Source of the DNA: Bordetella petrii | Lineage (GTDB): Bacteria; Pseudomonadota; Gammaproteobacteria; Burkholderiales; Burkholderiaceae_B | DNA length: 64,000 nucleotides | NCBI RefSeq assembly: GCF_000067205.1 | Contig: NC_010170.1 | Coordinates: forward strand, 2,542,001 to 2,606,000 | Reading direction: 5' to 3' | Shown here: positions 40,710 through 48,976 of the stretch, one piece after another | Position numbering within the stretch: position 1 is the first letter of the stretch | Layout: each line of letters begins with the position of its first letter | Notes under the pieces: generated by a model | Told to the model about the DNA's origin: nothing | Databases searched by the model: none | Seen by the model: only the letters and a program-made list of their open reading frames with translations | Made by a program: the position numbers and the translations under genes

Positions 40710-43700
40710 ATGATGTTCAAGAAACTACTCGTGCTGATTGCCTGGTTGCTGGGCCTGCTGTTGCTGGCGCTGGGGTGCTGGCTGGCCGGCCTCTACTTTC
40801 AGTGGCCGCTATGGCAGTCGGCCGCCTTGTTTGCCGGGGTGCTCGTCGCCGGGGCGCTGCTGGCCTGGCTGCGGCGCCGCTGGCTGGCCTGGCGGCTGCG
40901 CCGCAAGCTGGCGCAGCCGGTCAATGCCGCGGCCTTCGACACGCGGCGCCTGGACGCTGACTGGCGCGCCGGCCTGCGCGCCCTGAAGCAGTCGCGCCTG
41001 TCCCGTTTCGGTTCGCCTTTGTATGTGCTGCCGTGGTACCTGGTGCTGGGCCCGCAGGAGGCGGGCAAGTCTGAACTGCTGCGTCGCGCCGCCGGCGCCA
41101 GCCCGGTACAGGCGCAGGGCGATGATCCGCCCGTCCTGCAATGGTGGCTGCTGCGGCGCTGCGTGGTGCTGGACCCCGCGGCAGCCATGGGAGAAGAGCA
41201 TCTCGCGCCCGCCTCGGGCAACTGGCGGCGCCTGCTGCACTGGATGATGCGGACTCGCCGGCGTGAACCGCTCAATGGCCTGATCCTGGCGTTCAGCGCC
41301 CAGTGGCTGATGCAAAGCGACGAGACGCAGCGCAGCGAAACCGGCCGGGGCCTGCGCACGCGGCTGGACGAACTGGCGCGGGTCTATGACGCGCGCATTC
41401 CCGTGTATATCGTGCTGACCGACTGCCAGACCTTGCCGGGATTCGCGCCATGGGCGGCCGGCCTGGGGCCTGATGTCAACGGCCAGGCAATGGGGTTTCT
41501 GAACACCTCGCCCGGCGCGGGCGTGGGCGAGTTCATTGGCGATGCCTTCAACAGCATCGTGCACCGCATGTTCGATTTGCGCGTGCTGCAGGGCACCCGC
41601 GAGCGGCCCGACGACGAGGCGTTCGCCCTGCCCGAACGCATGGCGCCGCTGGCGCTGCGGCTGGCCAACGTACTGCGGCCCGCTTTCCAGGCTACGCCCT
41701 ATGCCGAGACCCCGCTGCTGCGCGGCCTGTACCTGACGGGGCAGCCGGGTGGCGCCGACCGCACCGCGCCCGCCTGGTTCGGCCCTGGTCTGTTCGAGCA
41801 GGTATTGCCCGGGCAGCGGCATGCCTGGCAGCCGCTGGAGCGCTGGCGCCACTGGCGCCGGCTGTTGCGGCACGCCGTGGCCGTGGCCTGGCTGCTGGCG
41901 TGCGTCGGAGTGGGCGTCTTCCTGGTCCATTCGAGCCACGTGGCGCAACAGGAGCTGCATGCAGCCAATCTGCCGGGGCTGGACCAGAAGCTGGATGCGT
42001 CGGGATCGGTTTCCAGCAACCTGCACGCGCTGCAGGCCGTACGCGGCGCCGTGCACAGCCTGCGGCAGCGCCCGCGCTGGGAGCAGCGCTGGCTGCCCTT
42101 CCAGCGCCGGGTCAACCACATCCAGGACATACTGGCCAACAGCTATGTGCAGAGTTTCCACCAGGCCGTGATCGTCGGCCATCTCGATCCGCTGCTCAGC
42201 ACCAGTCTGCCGCAGCTGGATGCCAAGCAGGACGACAAATTGCTGGCGGCCTGGGTTCAGACTCTGGTGCGCCGCATCAACCTGCTCGATGCCGCCCTGA
42301 ACGGCAAGGACGTCTACGCGCTGCCGGCGCCGGGCGGTGAAATGACGCTTCTGTTCGCCAGCGCCAAGAATCCGCCGCCCAATCCTATCGATGGCGCGCT
42401 GTTGGGCGAGATGTACCAGGATTACCTGACCTGGCAAACACACCGCGAAGTGTTGCTTTCCGAGCGACGCGCTTTGCAGCAAGTGCTGGCCAGCCTGAAC
42501 CTGACCGAGCGCTCGCGAGGATGGCTGTACGCCTGGGTTGACTTGCAGGGCAACCTGCGGCCGGTGCGGCTGACCGATTTCTGGGATATCGCGGCGCAAC
42601 CCGGGCAGCCCTACGTGCCAGCCGCCCTGACGCCCGCCGGCGAACAGGCCGTGTCGAGTTTCGCCGCTGAACTGGGGCGCGCATCGGGCAACAGCGAGCT
42701 GTGGGCCGAGCGCAGCAAGGAGTTCCGCCAGAATTACCTGCAGGCGGGGCTGGACGCCTGGTACGCCTTCGCGGATGCCTTTGCGTCGGCGCCGAACCAA
42801 TTGGCCGACGGCACGGCGCGCCGCGAGGTCATGTCGACCCTATTCACCGCCAATGGTCCGTACCGCCGTCTGCTCGGTTTGCTGGCGCAGGTCGGACAAC
42901 TGTGGCCCGCCCAGTCGCGTCCCGACTGGATGCAGCAAGCCATCCAGATCAATGAACTGCAGTCCCTGGCCGCCGAGCAAAGCCAGCAGCGCACTGGCGC
43001 CGCCGCGGGCGTGAAGCAACGCCTGCAAGTCGTGCAACAGTTCGGCAGCAGCATGCTCCAGGAACTGCCCGCGCGGGGCGGCTCGATATCGGACGGGTTG
43101 GCCGAGCTGCACATGGACAAGGATGCCCTGAGCTTGCTGGCGGCCTATCGCAAAGACGTGCTGGCGACGATCGTGCCGCTGCAGCAAGGCGATGGCAACG
43201 CCATGAAAGCGGCGATAGACATCTGGTCGTTCGGGCATGACCCCAATGTGAAATCGCCACCGCTTATCGACGCCGGCACTGCGCTGGACAAGCTCAGGAA
43301 ACTGGCCGGGGGCAAGGCCGGGCCGCGCACCAGCGTCGTCTGGAAGTTGCTGTCGGGGCCACTGGATTTCACCCTGGATTACGCGGGTCGCAATGTGGCC
43401 TGCCGCCTGCAGCAAAGCTGGGAGAACTCGGTGCTGAGCGTTATACAGGGCGTGGACGACGCCGACCTGGCCAACGATATGTTGTTTGGCGACCGTGGCC
43501 AGGTAAAGGCATTCATGGGGGGCGATGTCAAGAATTTCATCGAACAGAACGGAAATCAATACCAGGGACGTGCCGCCCTGGGGCATGTGGTTCCGTTCAA
43601 TGGGCAGTTCTATGCCTTTGCCAGTCTGTCGCAATTGCGGCAGGTCACGCTGGCCAGCCAGCAGATGCAGTCCAAGCGCTCGCAGGATGAAGCCCAGGCC

Positions 43701-44621
43701 CTGGGCAAACAGCAACAGGACCTGGAGGCCCAGATTGCCAAGCTCGAGGCCACCACGGCCAACGTGACGCTGAGCACGGTGCCGCCTCAGACCAATCCGG
43801 GCGCGCGCGCCCTGCCGGAAAGCATTACGCTCAGCCTGCAATGCGCCAGCGGCCGCATCACTCTGGAAAATCTGAACTTTCCGAACAAGGCCGCGTTCCC
43901 GTGGGCGATGGCCAATTGCGGCGATACGGCGCTCAGTATCCGCTATGCGGGCTTTGAGTTGAACCGGCAATGGAGCGGCGCGCGCGGCTTCATAGACTTC
44001 CTGAAGGAGTTCTCCAGTGGGCAGCGGCGTTATACGCCCGCCGATTTTCCCGACCAGGCTGCGTCGATGCAGCAGGCCGGCGTGCAGTGGATTGCGGTGA
44101 CCTATCAGCAGCAAGGGCAGGCGCCTCTGGTCGCGGCATTTGCCGACGCGGACAAGCTGGCCGCCCAAGCCGGCGAAGTCAAGGCGCGCCTGGAAAAACT
44201 GCAGCCGGGCACTGCGCCTGGCTCGACCGTGCCACCGCCGCGGCCCGCTCCCGCCTTGCCGCGGCAGATCGTCTCGGTCTGCATGGGTCCGACCGCCAGC
44301 CTGATGCCGGCACCCGAGCCCGCGCCAGCCCCGGCGCCGGGGCCGTCAACGGCGGTCCCGGCCGCACCGGCCACGTCCGTGGACAGTGGCTACGCCGTGC
44401 AAGTGGGCATCTTCGCGCATCCCGATCCTGTACGCGCGCAATTGGCGCTCAACGGGTTCGAAGCGACTGAAGCCGCGATCACGCTGAAGGGCCATGCCTA
44501 CACGCGCATTCGCGTCGAGGGACTGGCCAGCGAGCAGGCGGCGCAGGCCGCGGCGGAAAAAATCGGGCGCCTGCTCAAGCTGAAGCCGGCGGTGCTGCAT
44601 AACGGAAAGGTGCTGGACTGA
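40710..44621 (+). CDS. tssM: T6SS inner membrane protein TssM (IcmF) with C-terminal SPOR-like domain
   Basis: A 1303-residue IcmF-family protein spanning inner membrane and periplasm. Two N-terminal helices (about 5-50) and a third at about 390-410 bracket a cytoplasmic GTPase-like domain with Walker A GPQEAGKS (114-121). The large periplasmic part follows. Near residue 1185-1220 is a Pro/Ala linker, and residues 1227-1303 (GYAVQVGIFAHPDPVRAQLA, then YTRIRVEGLASEQAAQAAAE) have the SPOR pattern, a fold that binds denuded peptidoglycan. The ATG at 40710 precedes a typical hydrophobic start; TTG 40689 is less likely. It is the last gene of the T6SS operon. Confidence 0.94.
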   Translation: MMFKKLLVLIAWLLGLLLLALGCWLAGLYFQWPLWQSAALFAGVLVAGALLAWLRRRWLAWRLRRKLAQPVNAAAFDTRRLDADWRAGLRALKQSRLSRFGSPLYVLPWYLVLGPQEAGKSELLRRAAGASPVQAQGDDPPVLQWWLLRRCVVLDPAAAMGEEHLAPASGNWRRLLHWMMRTRRREPLNGLILAFSAQWLMQSDETQRSETGRGLRTRLDELARVYDARIPVYIVLTDCQTLPGFAPWAAGLGPDVNGQAMGFLNTSPGAGVGEFIGDAFNSIVHRMFDLRVLQGTRERPDDEAFALPERMAPLALRLANVLRPAFQATPYAETPLLRGLYLTGQPGGADRTAPAWFGPGLFEQVLPGQRHAWQPLERWRHWRRLLRHAVAVAWLLACVGVGVFLVHSSHVAQQELHAANLPGLDQKLDASGSVSSNLHALQAVRGAVHSLRQRPRWEQRWLPFQRRVNHIQDILANSYVQSFHQAVIVGHLDPLLSTSLPQLDAKQDDKLLAAWVQTLVRRINLLDAALNGKDVYALPAPGGEMTLLFASAKNPPPNPIDGALLGEMYQDYLTWQTHREVLLSERRALQQVLASLNLTERSRGWLYAWVDLQGNLRPVRLTDFWDIAAQPGQPYVPAALTPAGEQAVSSFAAELGRASGNSELWAERSKEFRQNYLQAGLDAWYAFADAFASAPNQLADGTARREVMSTLFTANGPYRRLLGLLAQVGQLWPAQSRPDWMQQAIQINELQSLAAEQSQQRTGAAAGVKQRLQVVQQFGSSMLQELPARGGSISDGLAELHMDKDALSLLAAYRKDVLATIVPLQQGDGNAMKAAIDIWSFGHDPNVKSPPLIDAGTALDKLRKLAGGKAGPRTSVVWKLLSGPLDFTLDYAGRNVACRLQQSWENSVLSVIQGVDDADLANDMLFGDRGQVKAFMGGDVKNFIEQNGNQYQGRAALGHVVPFNGQFYAFASLSQLRQVTLASQQMQSKRSQDEAQALGKQQQDLEAQIAKLEATTANVTLSTVPPQTNPGARALPESITLSLQCASGRITLENLNFPNKAAFPWAMANCGDTALSIRYAGFELNRQWSGARGFIDFLKEFSSGQRRYTPADFPDQAASMQQAGVQWIAVTYQQQGQAPLVAAFADADKLAAQAGEVKARLEKLQPGTAPGSTVPPPRPAPALPRQIVSVCMGPTASLMPAPEPAPAPAPGPSTAVPAAPATSVDSGYAVQVGIFAHPDPVRAQLALNGFEATEAAITLKGHAYTRIRVEGLASEQAAQAAAEKIGRLLKLKPAVLHNGKVLD

Positions 44622-44723
44622 ACGGCCTTCCATGCGTCCACAGGTAGCTGCCGTCCAACCCCTGAAAACCGGCAGCCGATCTGCGTCCTGACCATGTCCA
44701 GCTCGCTGTGCAGGATCTGCATG

Positions 44724-44830
44724 GCCCGCGCGATATCTGCTGCTATTTCGACAATGACATCCGGGCCAAGGCGCTGGCAGACGCGCGCAGCCTGGCCCGG
44801 TTGTGCTCGACTTGCCGCTGGCGCCGCTTA
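44724..44830 (+). pseudogene. Relic of the 3' end of a DUF72 (YecE-like) gene
   Basis: The stretch matches the last part of the intact DUF72 gene at about 46507-46614. Its translation gives ARDICCYFDNDI where the intact protein has PRDIYCYFDNDI, then DARSLARL for DARNLARL. After that one base is missing relative to the intact gene and the frame breaks before LPLAP. Only this 3' fragment remains. It lies about 1.8 kb upstream of the intact copy, in the same orientation. Confidence 0.8.
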
Positions 44831-44991
44831 GGACCAGCGCGGCAGGCCTGACAGGGAAACCTCACCTAGAGCACCGCTGCCGCGGTAATCCGCGCGCCGC
44901 CCGGCGCCGCGCAAGCGCTGTTTAGCATTTTTTATTTCTAAGTTAAACAAAATAGCGCGTTTCGCTACAAATCGCAGGATAGCGCGGAGAG

Positions 44992-45081
44992 CGTTTAACG
45001 GACGTTTAACTGTTCGCCGGAAAACCCCCCGAATTTCGCGATTCGCTTCAACGGCCCATAAATATCGAGTTCCTAACATGC
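44992..45081 (+). promoter_or_regulatory. Promoter module of the repeat-protein gene, similar to the T6SS promoter
   Basis: CGTTTAAC-GGA-CGTTTAAC is a perfect direct repeat with an 11-bp period (44992 and 45003). Forty-six bases from its start begins a 44-base block (45038-45081) that aligns gap-free with 20369-20412 before tssA. The distance from repeat to block is 46 here and 45 in the T6SS copy. It suggests a shared activator. Confidence 0.6.
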
Positions 45082-45182
45082 TCCCAAGCACCGACCAAAC
45101 GTGGCTCCGGTGCCCGGTTCCACCCGCGGCCCAGCCGCAATTAACCTCGCGGCGATGCCGCAACCTACTGGAGAAGTTCATC

Positions 45183-45545
45183 ATGAAGAAGACCGTGATC
45201 TGCGCAGTGTCCATGTCCCTGGCCCTGGCTGCCGGCGGCGCCTATGCCGCCGATAGCGTTTCCCCGAGCAACTTGAAAAATGCCGGCCCGGCCAACGGCG
45301 ACATTGCCAAGGCGGAAATGAAGAAAGCCAGCCTGGCCCATCCCGATGCGGCCCTGGCCAACAATATGCCCAAGGCCTACATGAAGAAGGCCCGCCTGGC
45401 CAACCACGCCCCGGCTCTGGCCAACCACGCCCCGGCTCTGGCCAACCATGCTCCGGCTCTGGCCTACAACATGCCCAAGGCCTACATGAAGAAAGCCAGC
45501 CTGTCCCCCGACGCCATGCCCAAGCCCGAGATGAAGAAAGCCTGA
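45183..45545 (+). CDS. Small exported repeat-rich protein, MXKDX-related signal peptide
   Basis: A 120-residue protein with a Sec signal peptide (MKKTVICAVSMSLALAAGG, then AYAA) nearly identical to that of the MXKDX protein at 50457, but with different repeats. The mature part has EMKKA or YMKKA motifs, two copies of MPKAYMKKA, and three tandem ANHAPAL units encoded by 21-base repeats. Seven methionines remain in the mature part. GGAG before ATG 45183 sets the start. It is followed by a strong terminator and preceded by a T6SS-like promoter module, so it may belong to the T6SS regulon. Function unknown. Confidence 0.82.
   Translation: MKKTVICAVSMSLALAAGGAYAADSVSPSNLKNAGPANGDIAKAEMKKASLAHPDAALANNMPKAYMKKARLANHAPALANHAPALANHAPALAYNMPKAYMKKASLSPDAMPKPEMKKA
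45396..45458 (+). repeat. Three tandem 21-base repeats inside the repeat-protein gene
   Basis: Units start at 45396, 45417 and 45438. The first two are identical and the third differs at two bases. They encode LANHAPA three times. Confidence 0.92.
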
Positions 45546-45571
45546 AAGCATCGCCGTCCTGGCAGCATCGC

Positions 45572-45607
45572 GGCGGAGCCTGTCCGTACAGGCTCCGCCC
45601 TTTTTTT
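45572..45607 (+). terminator. Rho-independent terminator after the repeat-protein gene
   Basis: GGCGGAGCCTGT (45572-45583) pairs perfectly with ACAGGCTCCGCC (45588-45599) around a four-base loop, and a C plus seven T follow. It is the clearest terminator in the window. Confidence 0.93.
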
Positions 45608-45712
45608 ATGGGCAAGCGAAACCGCCGGGCCGGCTCCACCTGCCGCGGGTATGGGCAACGGCCCGATTCTTGCTGGCCAATGAGTCTTCGGCTTTCCCTG
45701 TGTACATTCGCC

Positions 45713-46660
45713 ATGATCTCATCGGTTCGCCACGCAAGCGCCATCCGCATCGGTATTTCGGGCTGGCGCTACGCGCCCTGGCGCGGCATGTTCTACCCGC
45801 CCGGGCTGCCGCAGGCGCAGGAACTCGCCTATGCGTCGCACCAGGTGCCGACCATCGAAATCAACGGCACCTTCTATTCGCTGCAGCGGCCGGAGTGGTT
45901 CGCGCGCTGGCGCGACGCCACACCGCGCGGGTTCGTGTTCAGCGTCAAGGGTACGCGCTACATCACGCACCGGCTGCGGCTGCGCAACATCGAGACGCCC
46001 CTGGCCAATTTCCTGGCCTCTGGCTTGTTCGAACTGGGTGACAAGCTCGGGCCCATTTTGTGGCAATTTCCGCCTTCGATGCGCTTTGATGCAGAGCGCT
46101 TCGGGCAGTTCCTGGCATTGCTGCCGCAGGACACCGGTGCCGCGGCGCGGCTGGCTCGCCGCCACGACGCGCGCATGAATGGCCGCTCGGCCTTGCCGGG
46201 CGGACAACCCCGGCCGCTGCGCCACGCGGTGGAAATTCGCCACGACAGCTTTGCCTGCCCCGAATTCGTCACCATGCTGCGTACGCACGACGTGGCGCTG
46301 GTAACGGCCGACACCGCCGGCAAATGGCCGCTGCTGGAGGACGCCACCGCCGGTTTTGCGTACCTGCGGCTGCACGGCGACAAGGCCCTTTATTCCAGCG
46401 GCTATACCGACGACGCGCTGCGCCGCTGGGCTGCCCGCATCCGAGCCTGGTCGCGCGGGCACGAGCCGGCCGATGCCCGCCGCGCCGGTCCCCGGCCCAA
46501 GCGGGCCTACGGCCCGCGCGACATCTATTGCTATTTCGACAACGACATCAAGGTCAAGGCGCCCGGCGACGCACGCAACCTGGCCCGGTTGCTGAAGCTG
46601 CCGCTGGCGCCGGTCGAGCCTGGCGCGGACCCTGAGGAATCAGGCGCCGCAGGCGCCTGA
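45713..46660 (+). CDS. DUF72 (YecE-like) family protein
   Basis: A 315-residue DUF72 protein, a TIM-barrel-like family of unknown function. Typical blocks are RIGISGWRYAPWRGMFYPPG, TIEINGTFYSLQRP, GFVFSVKGTRYITH, LGPILWQFPPSM and the C-terminal DIYCYFDND. No signal peptide is present. The ATG at 45713 is preferred over 45680. A 3' relic of a related gene lies at 44724-44830. Confidence 0.92.
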   Translation: MISSVRHASAIRIGISGWRYAPWRGMFYPPGLPQAQELAYASHQVPTIEINGTFYSLQRPEWFARWRDATPRGFVFSVKGTRYITHRLRLRNIETPLANFLASGLFELGDKLGPILWQFPPSMRFDAERFGQFLALLPQDTGAAARLARRHDARMNGRSALPGGQPRPLRHAVEIRHDSFACPEFVTMLRTHDVALVTADTAGKWPLLEDATAGFAYLRLHGDKALYSSGYTDDALRRWAARIRAWSRGHEPADARRAGPRPKRAYGPRDIYCYFDNDIKVKAPGDARNLARLLKLPLAPVEPGADPEESGAAGA

Positions 46661-46676
46661 AGAGAGGCCCGCGCGC

Positions 46677-48143
46677 TCAGCGCCCCGCTGGCAGCAGGAA
46701 GCGGAACACCGCGCCCTGCCCTGGCTCGTCGAGCAGGCTGATCTCGCTGCGGTGCAGCTGCAGGATGCGCTGCACGATTACCAGCCCCAACCCGCCGCCG
46801 TCGCGCCGGTGCTGGCTGAGGGCCGAGGCGCGCGTGAACAGCCCCTCGCGCAGCTCGGCCGGGATGCCGGGGCCGGTATCGCTGACGAGCACCTCGACGG
46901 CCTGGTCCGCGCTGCCCAGCCGCACCTGGATGCCGGTGCCCGGCGGGCTGTGGCGGATGGCGTTGTCCAGCAGGTTGGTCAGCACACGCTCGATCATGGC
47001 CAGGTCCGCGTGCACCGGCGGCAGTTCGCGGGGGAAATCGGTGCTCAGGCGCTGGCGCCGCGCCTCGGCCGCCAGCTCGAACTTCTGGATCACGTCTTGC
47101 ACCAGCTCAGGCAGCGCAAAGGTATCGAGCTCGGGCTGCACCAGTCCGGATTCGAGCCGGGCCAGTTCGAAAAGCTCTTGCGCCAGCCGGCCGACCTTGC
47201 GGCTTTGTCCCAGCGCGGTATCCAGGTAGCGGCGTCGCTCGTCGGGCTGCAGCGCCTCGTCTTTGAAACGCAGGGTCTCGAGGTAGCCATGCAGCGATGT
47301 CAGGGGCGTGCGCAAGTCGTGCGAGATGTTGGCGACCAGGTCGCGCCGCTGCTGGTCCTGGCGCGTGAGTTCGCGCCATTGGTCGGCGATGCGGCGTCCC
47401 ATCTGCGCAAAGGCGCGCCGCAGCACGGCGATTTCGTCACCGCGTTCGTCGGCGTCGCCCGCCCGGTACAACGCCGCCGCGGCCGCGCCGTCGCCGTCGA
47501 AATTGCGCACCGCCTGCGTCAACGAGCGCAGCGGCCGGGTGATCAGCGCGAACGCCACCAGGCCGGCCGCCAGGCCCAGCAAAGCCACCAGCGCGATCGA
47601 CCACAGCGTGGTGCGCAGCACCGCGCTGGCCGATATGGTCGAGGCCAGCGCGTCGTGCGCTTCGCCCTGCAGCACCACGTAGACGTAGCCGCGATCCTGG
47701 CCGTTGATGCGGATCGGCGCGGCGCTGAACACCTTGCGCGCGCCGCTGTTGCGCGGGTCCACGCCCAGGATGGGCAGGGCCTCGCCGGCCAGGAAGCGGC
47801 GCACCGGTTCCAGGTCGACCCGGTCGAGCTTGACGTGTCCGGGCGGCGCGGCGTCGGCTTCGATGCGGCCATCGTTGCCCAGCAGGTAGACTTCGACCGC
47901 CGGATTCACGGCCATCAGCTGGTCGAACAGCATGCGCACCGAGTCGGGCTTCCAGCCGCCGGCGTCCATCAACGGACGGCTGCCGGCAATGTGCGCGGCC
48001 AGGCCGCTGGACAGGCGCTGCACGACTTCTTGCTGATAACGTTCGTTGGCGGCCATGTGCAGCCAGGCCGAGGCTCCGCAGCAGGCCAGCAGCAACAGGG
48101 CGAACACCGCCGACAGGCGCTGGGTGAGGGTCAGGCGCTTCAT
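46677..48143 (-). CDS. Sensor histidine kinase
   Basis: A 488-residue membrane kinase paired with the OmpR-type regulator next to it. Membrane helix 1 is at about 9-28 and helix 2 at about 180-202, with a periplasmic sensor between them. A HAMP region follows, then the HisKA box ANISHDLRTPLTSLHGYLE with the phospho-accepting His275, and the ATPase domain with NLLDNAIRHSP and VSDTGPGIP. Its start overlaps the regulator stop by four bases, so they are co-translated. The genes it faces encode methionine sulfoxide repair functions, so the signal may be oxidative or chlorine stress in the envelope. Confidence 0.93.
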   Translation of the reverse strand: MKRLTLTQRLSAVFALLLLACCGASAWLHMAANERYQQEVVQRLSSGLAAHIAGSRPLMDAGGWKPDSVRMLFDQLMAVNPAVEVYLLGNDGRIEADAAPPGHVKLDRVDLEPVRRFLAGEALPILGVDPRNSGARKVFSAAPIRINGQDRGYVYVVLQGEAHDALASTISASAVLRTTLWSIALVALLGLAAGLVAFALITRPLRSLTQAVRNFDGDGAAAAALYRAGDADERGDEIAVLRRAFAQMGRRIADQWRELTRQDQQRRDLVANISHDLRTPLTSLHGYLETLRFKDEALQPDERRRYLDTALGQSRKVGRLAQELFELARLESGLVQPELDTFALPELVQDVIQKFELAAEARRQRLSTDFPRELPPVHADLAMIERVLTNLLDNAIRHSPPGTGIQVRLGSADQAVEVLVSDTGPGIPAELREGLFTRASALSQHRRDGGGLGLVIVQRILQLHRSEISLLDEPGQGAVFRFLLPAGR

Positions 48144-48856
48144 GTGGGCTCTCCGGAGGCCGGCGCGGCAAACTTGTAGCCGCGGCCCCATACCGTCAGG
48201 ATGCGGCTGGGCTCGGAAGGATCGGCTTCGATTTTGGTGCGCAGCCGGTTGATGTGGGTGTTCACCGTGTGCTCGTAGCCTTCGTGCTGGTAGCCCCACA
48301 CCTGGTTCAGCAAATCCATGCGCGAGAACACTTTGCCAGGATGGCGGGCGAAGAAATACAACAGGTCGAATTCACGCGGCGTCAGGTCCAGCGGCTGGCC
48401 GTCGACCGTGGCATCGCGCGTCACGGGGTCGATGGAAAGGCCCGAAACCTCTAGCCGCCCGGCATCCAGGCGGGCATTGCGTTCGAGCGCGTCGGTCCGG
48501 CGCAGCAGCGCCTTGATGCGGGCCACCAGTTCCAGCATCGAGAACGGCTTGGCCAGGTAGTCGTCGGCGCCCAGCTCCAGCCCCAGGATGCGGTGCACCT
48601 CGCTGGAGCGGGCGCTGGTGATGATGATGGGCGTATACCGCGCCATGGCCCGGGCGCGCTTGCAGATCTCCAGGCCGTCGATGCCGGGCAGCATCAGGTC
48701 CAGCACCAGCGCGTCCCAGCGTCCGGCTTCAAGCTGGCGCAGGCCGGTTTCCCCTTCGGCCGCGTGGGTGACCTCATAGCCTTCGTCGCGCAGGTGCAAT
48801 TGCAGCAGGTCTGCGATGTGGACGTCGTCTTCGACTATCAGGATGCGCTTGGACAT
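48140..48856 (-). CDS. OmpR-family response regulator
   Basis: A 238-residue two-domain regulator. The receiver domain has the acidic pair EDD (9-11), phospho-acceptor Asp53 in VLDLMLPG and Lys in YLAKPF. The C-terminal winged helix includes LTPREFDLLYFFARHPGKVF and NTHINRLRTKIE. It is the first gene of the operon with the kinase and is divergent from the cytochrome b561 gene (48977), its probable target. Confidence 0.94.
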   Translation of the reverse strand: MSKRILIVEDDVHIADLLQLHLRDEGYEVTHAAEGETGLRQLEAGRWDALVLDLMLPGIDGLEICKRARAMARYTPIIITSARSSEVHRILGLELGADDYLAKPFSMLELVARIKALLRRTDALERNARLDAGRLEVSGLSIDPVTRDATVDGQPLDLTPREFDLLYFFARHPGKVFSRMDLLNQVWGYQHEGYEHTVNTHINRLRTKIEADPSEPSRILTVWGRGYKFAAPASGEPT

Positions 48857-48920
48857 GGCGGTGATGGGAATACGGGCGGTATGGGGCTATTGTCGCCAAT
48901 TGCGGCGGGCCAGTTATCAC

Positions 48921-48933
48921 ATTTAATTTAAAT
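48921..48933. promoter_or_regulatory. AT-rich palindrome between the two-component system and the cytochrome b561 gene
   Basis: ATTTAA-T-TTAAAT is a perfect six-base inverted repeat around one base, in an otherwise GC-rich divergent region. It may be a regulator site; evidence is only position and symmetry. Confidence 0.35.
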
Positions 48934-48976
48934 CTGCGTGAGGACTTCGCCATGCGGCGCGGGCAAGAATGCGCCC

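Larger units (their letters stand above)
44622..45182. other. Region between tssM and the repeat-protein gene
   Basis: A 561-base stretch without an intact gene. It holds a 7-bp stem-loop (GCTGCCG 44647-44653 with CGGCAGC 44670-44676), a relic of a DUF72 gene (44724-44830), an AT-rich patch near 44920-44955, and the promoter module 44992-45081. A short leader follows, with the small inverted repeat GCGGC-CCA-GCCGC (45126-45138), which is also found before the MXKDX gene at 50457. Confidence 0.7.

Noticed and set aside
40809..42800. A 663-codon minus-strand frame opposite tssM
   Set aside because: It is a shadow of TssM; no start signal and no recognisable content.
20324..45081. Attachment-site repeats flanking a T6SS island
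   Set aside because: The two similar blocks are only about 73% identical and lie in promoter positions. No integrase or tRNA gene is near, so shared regulation is the better reading.
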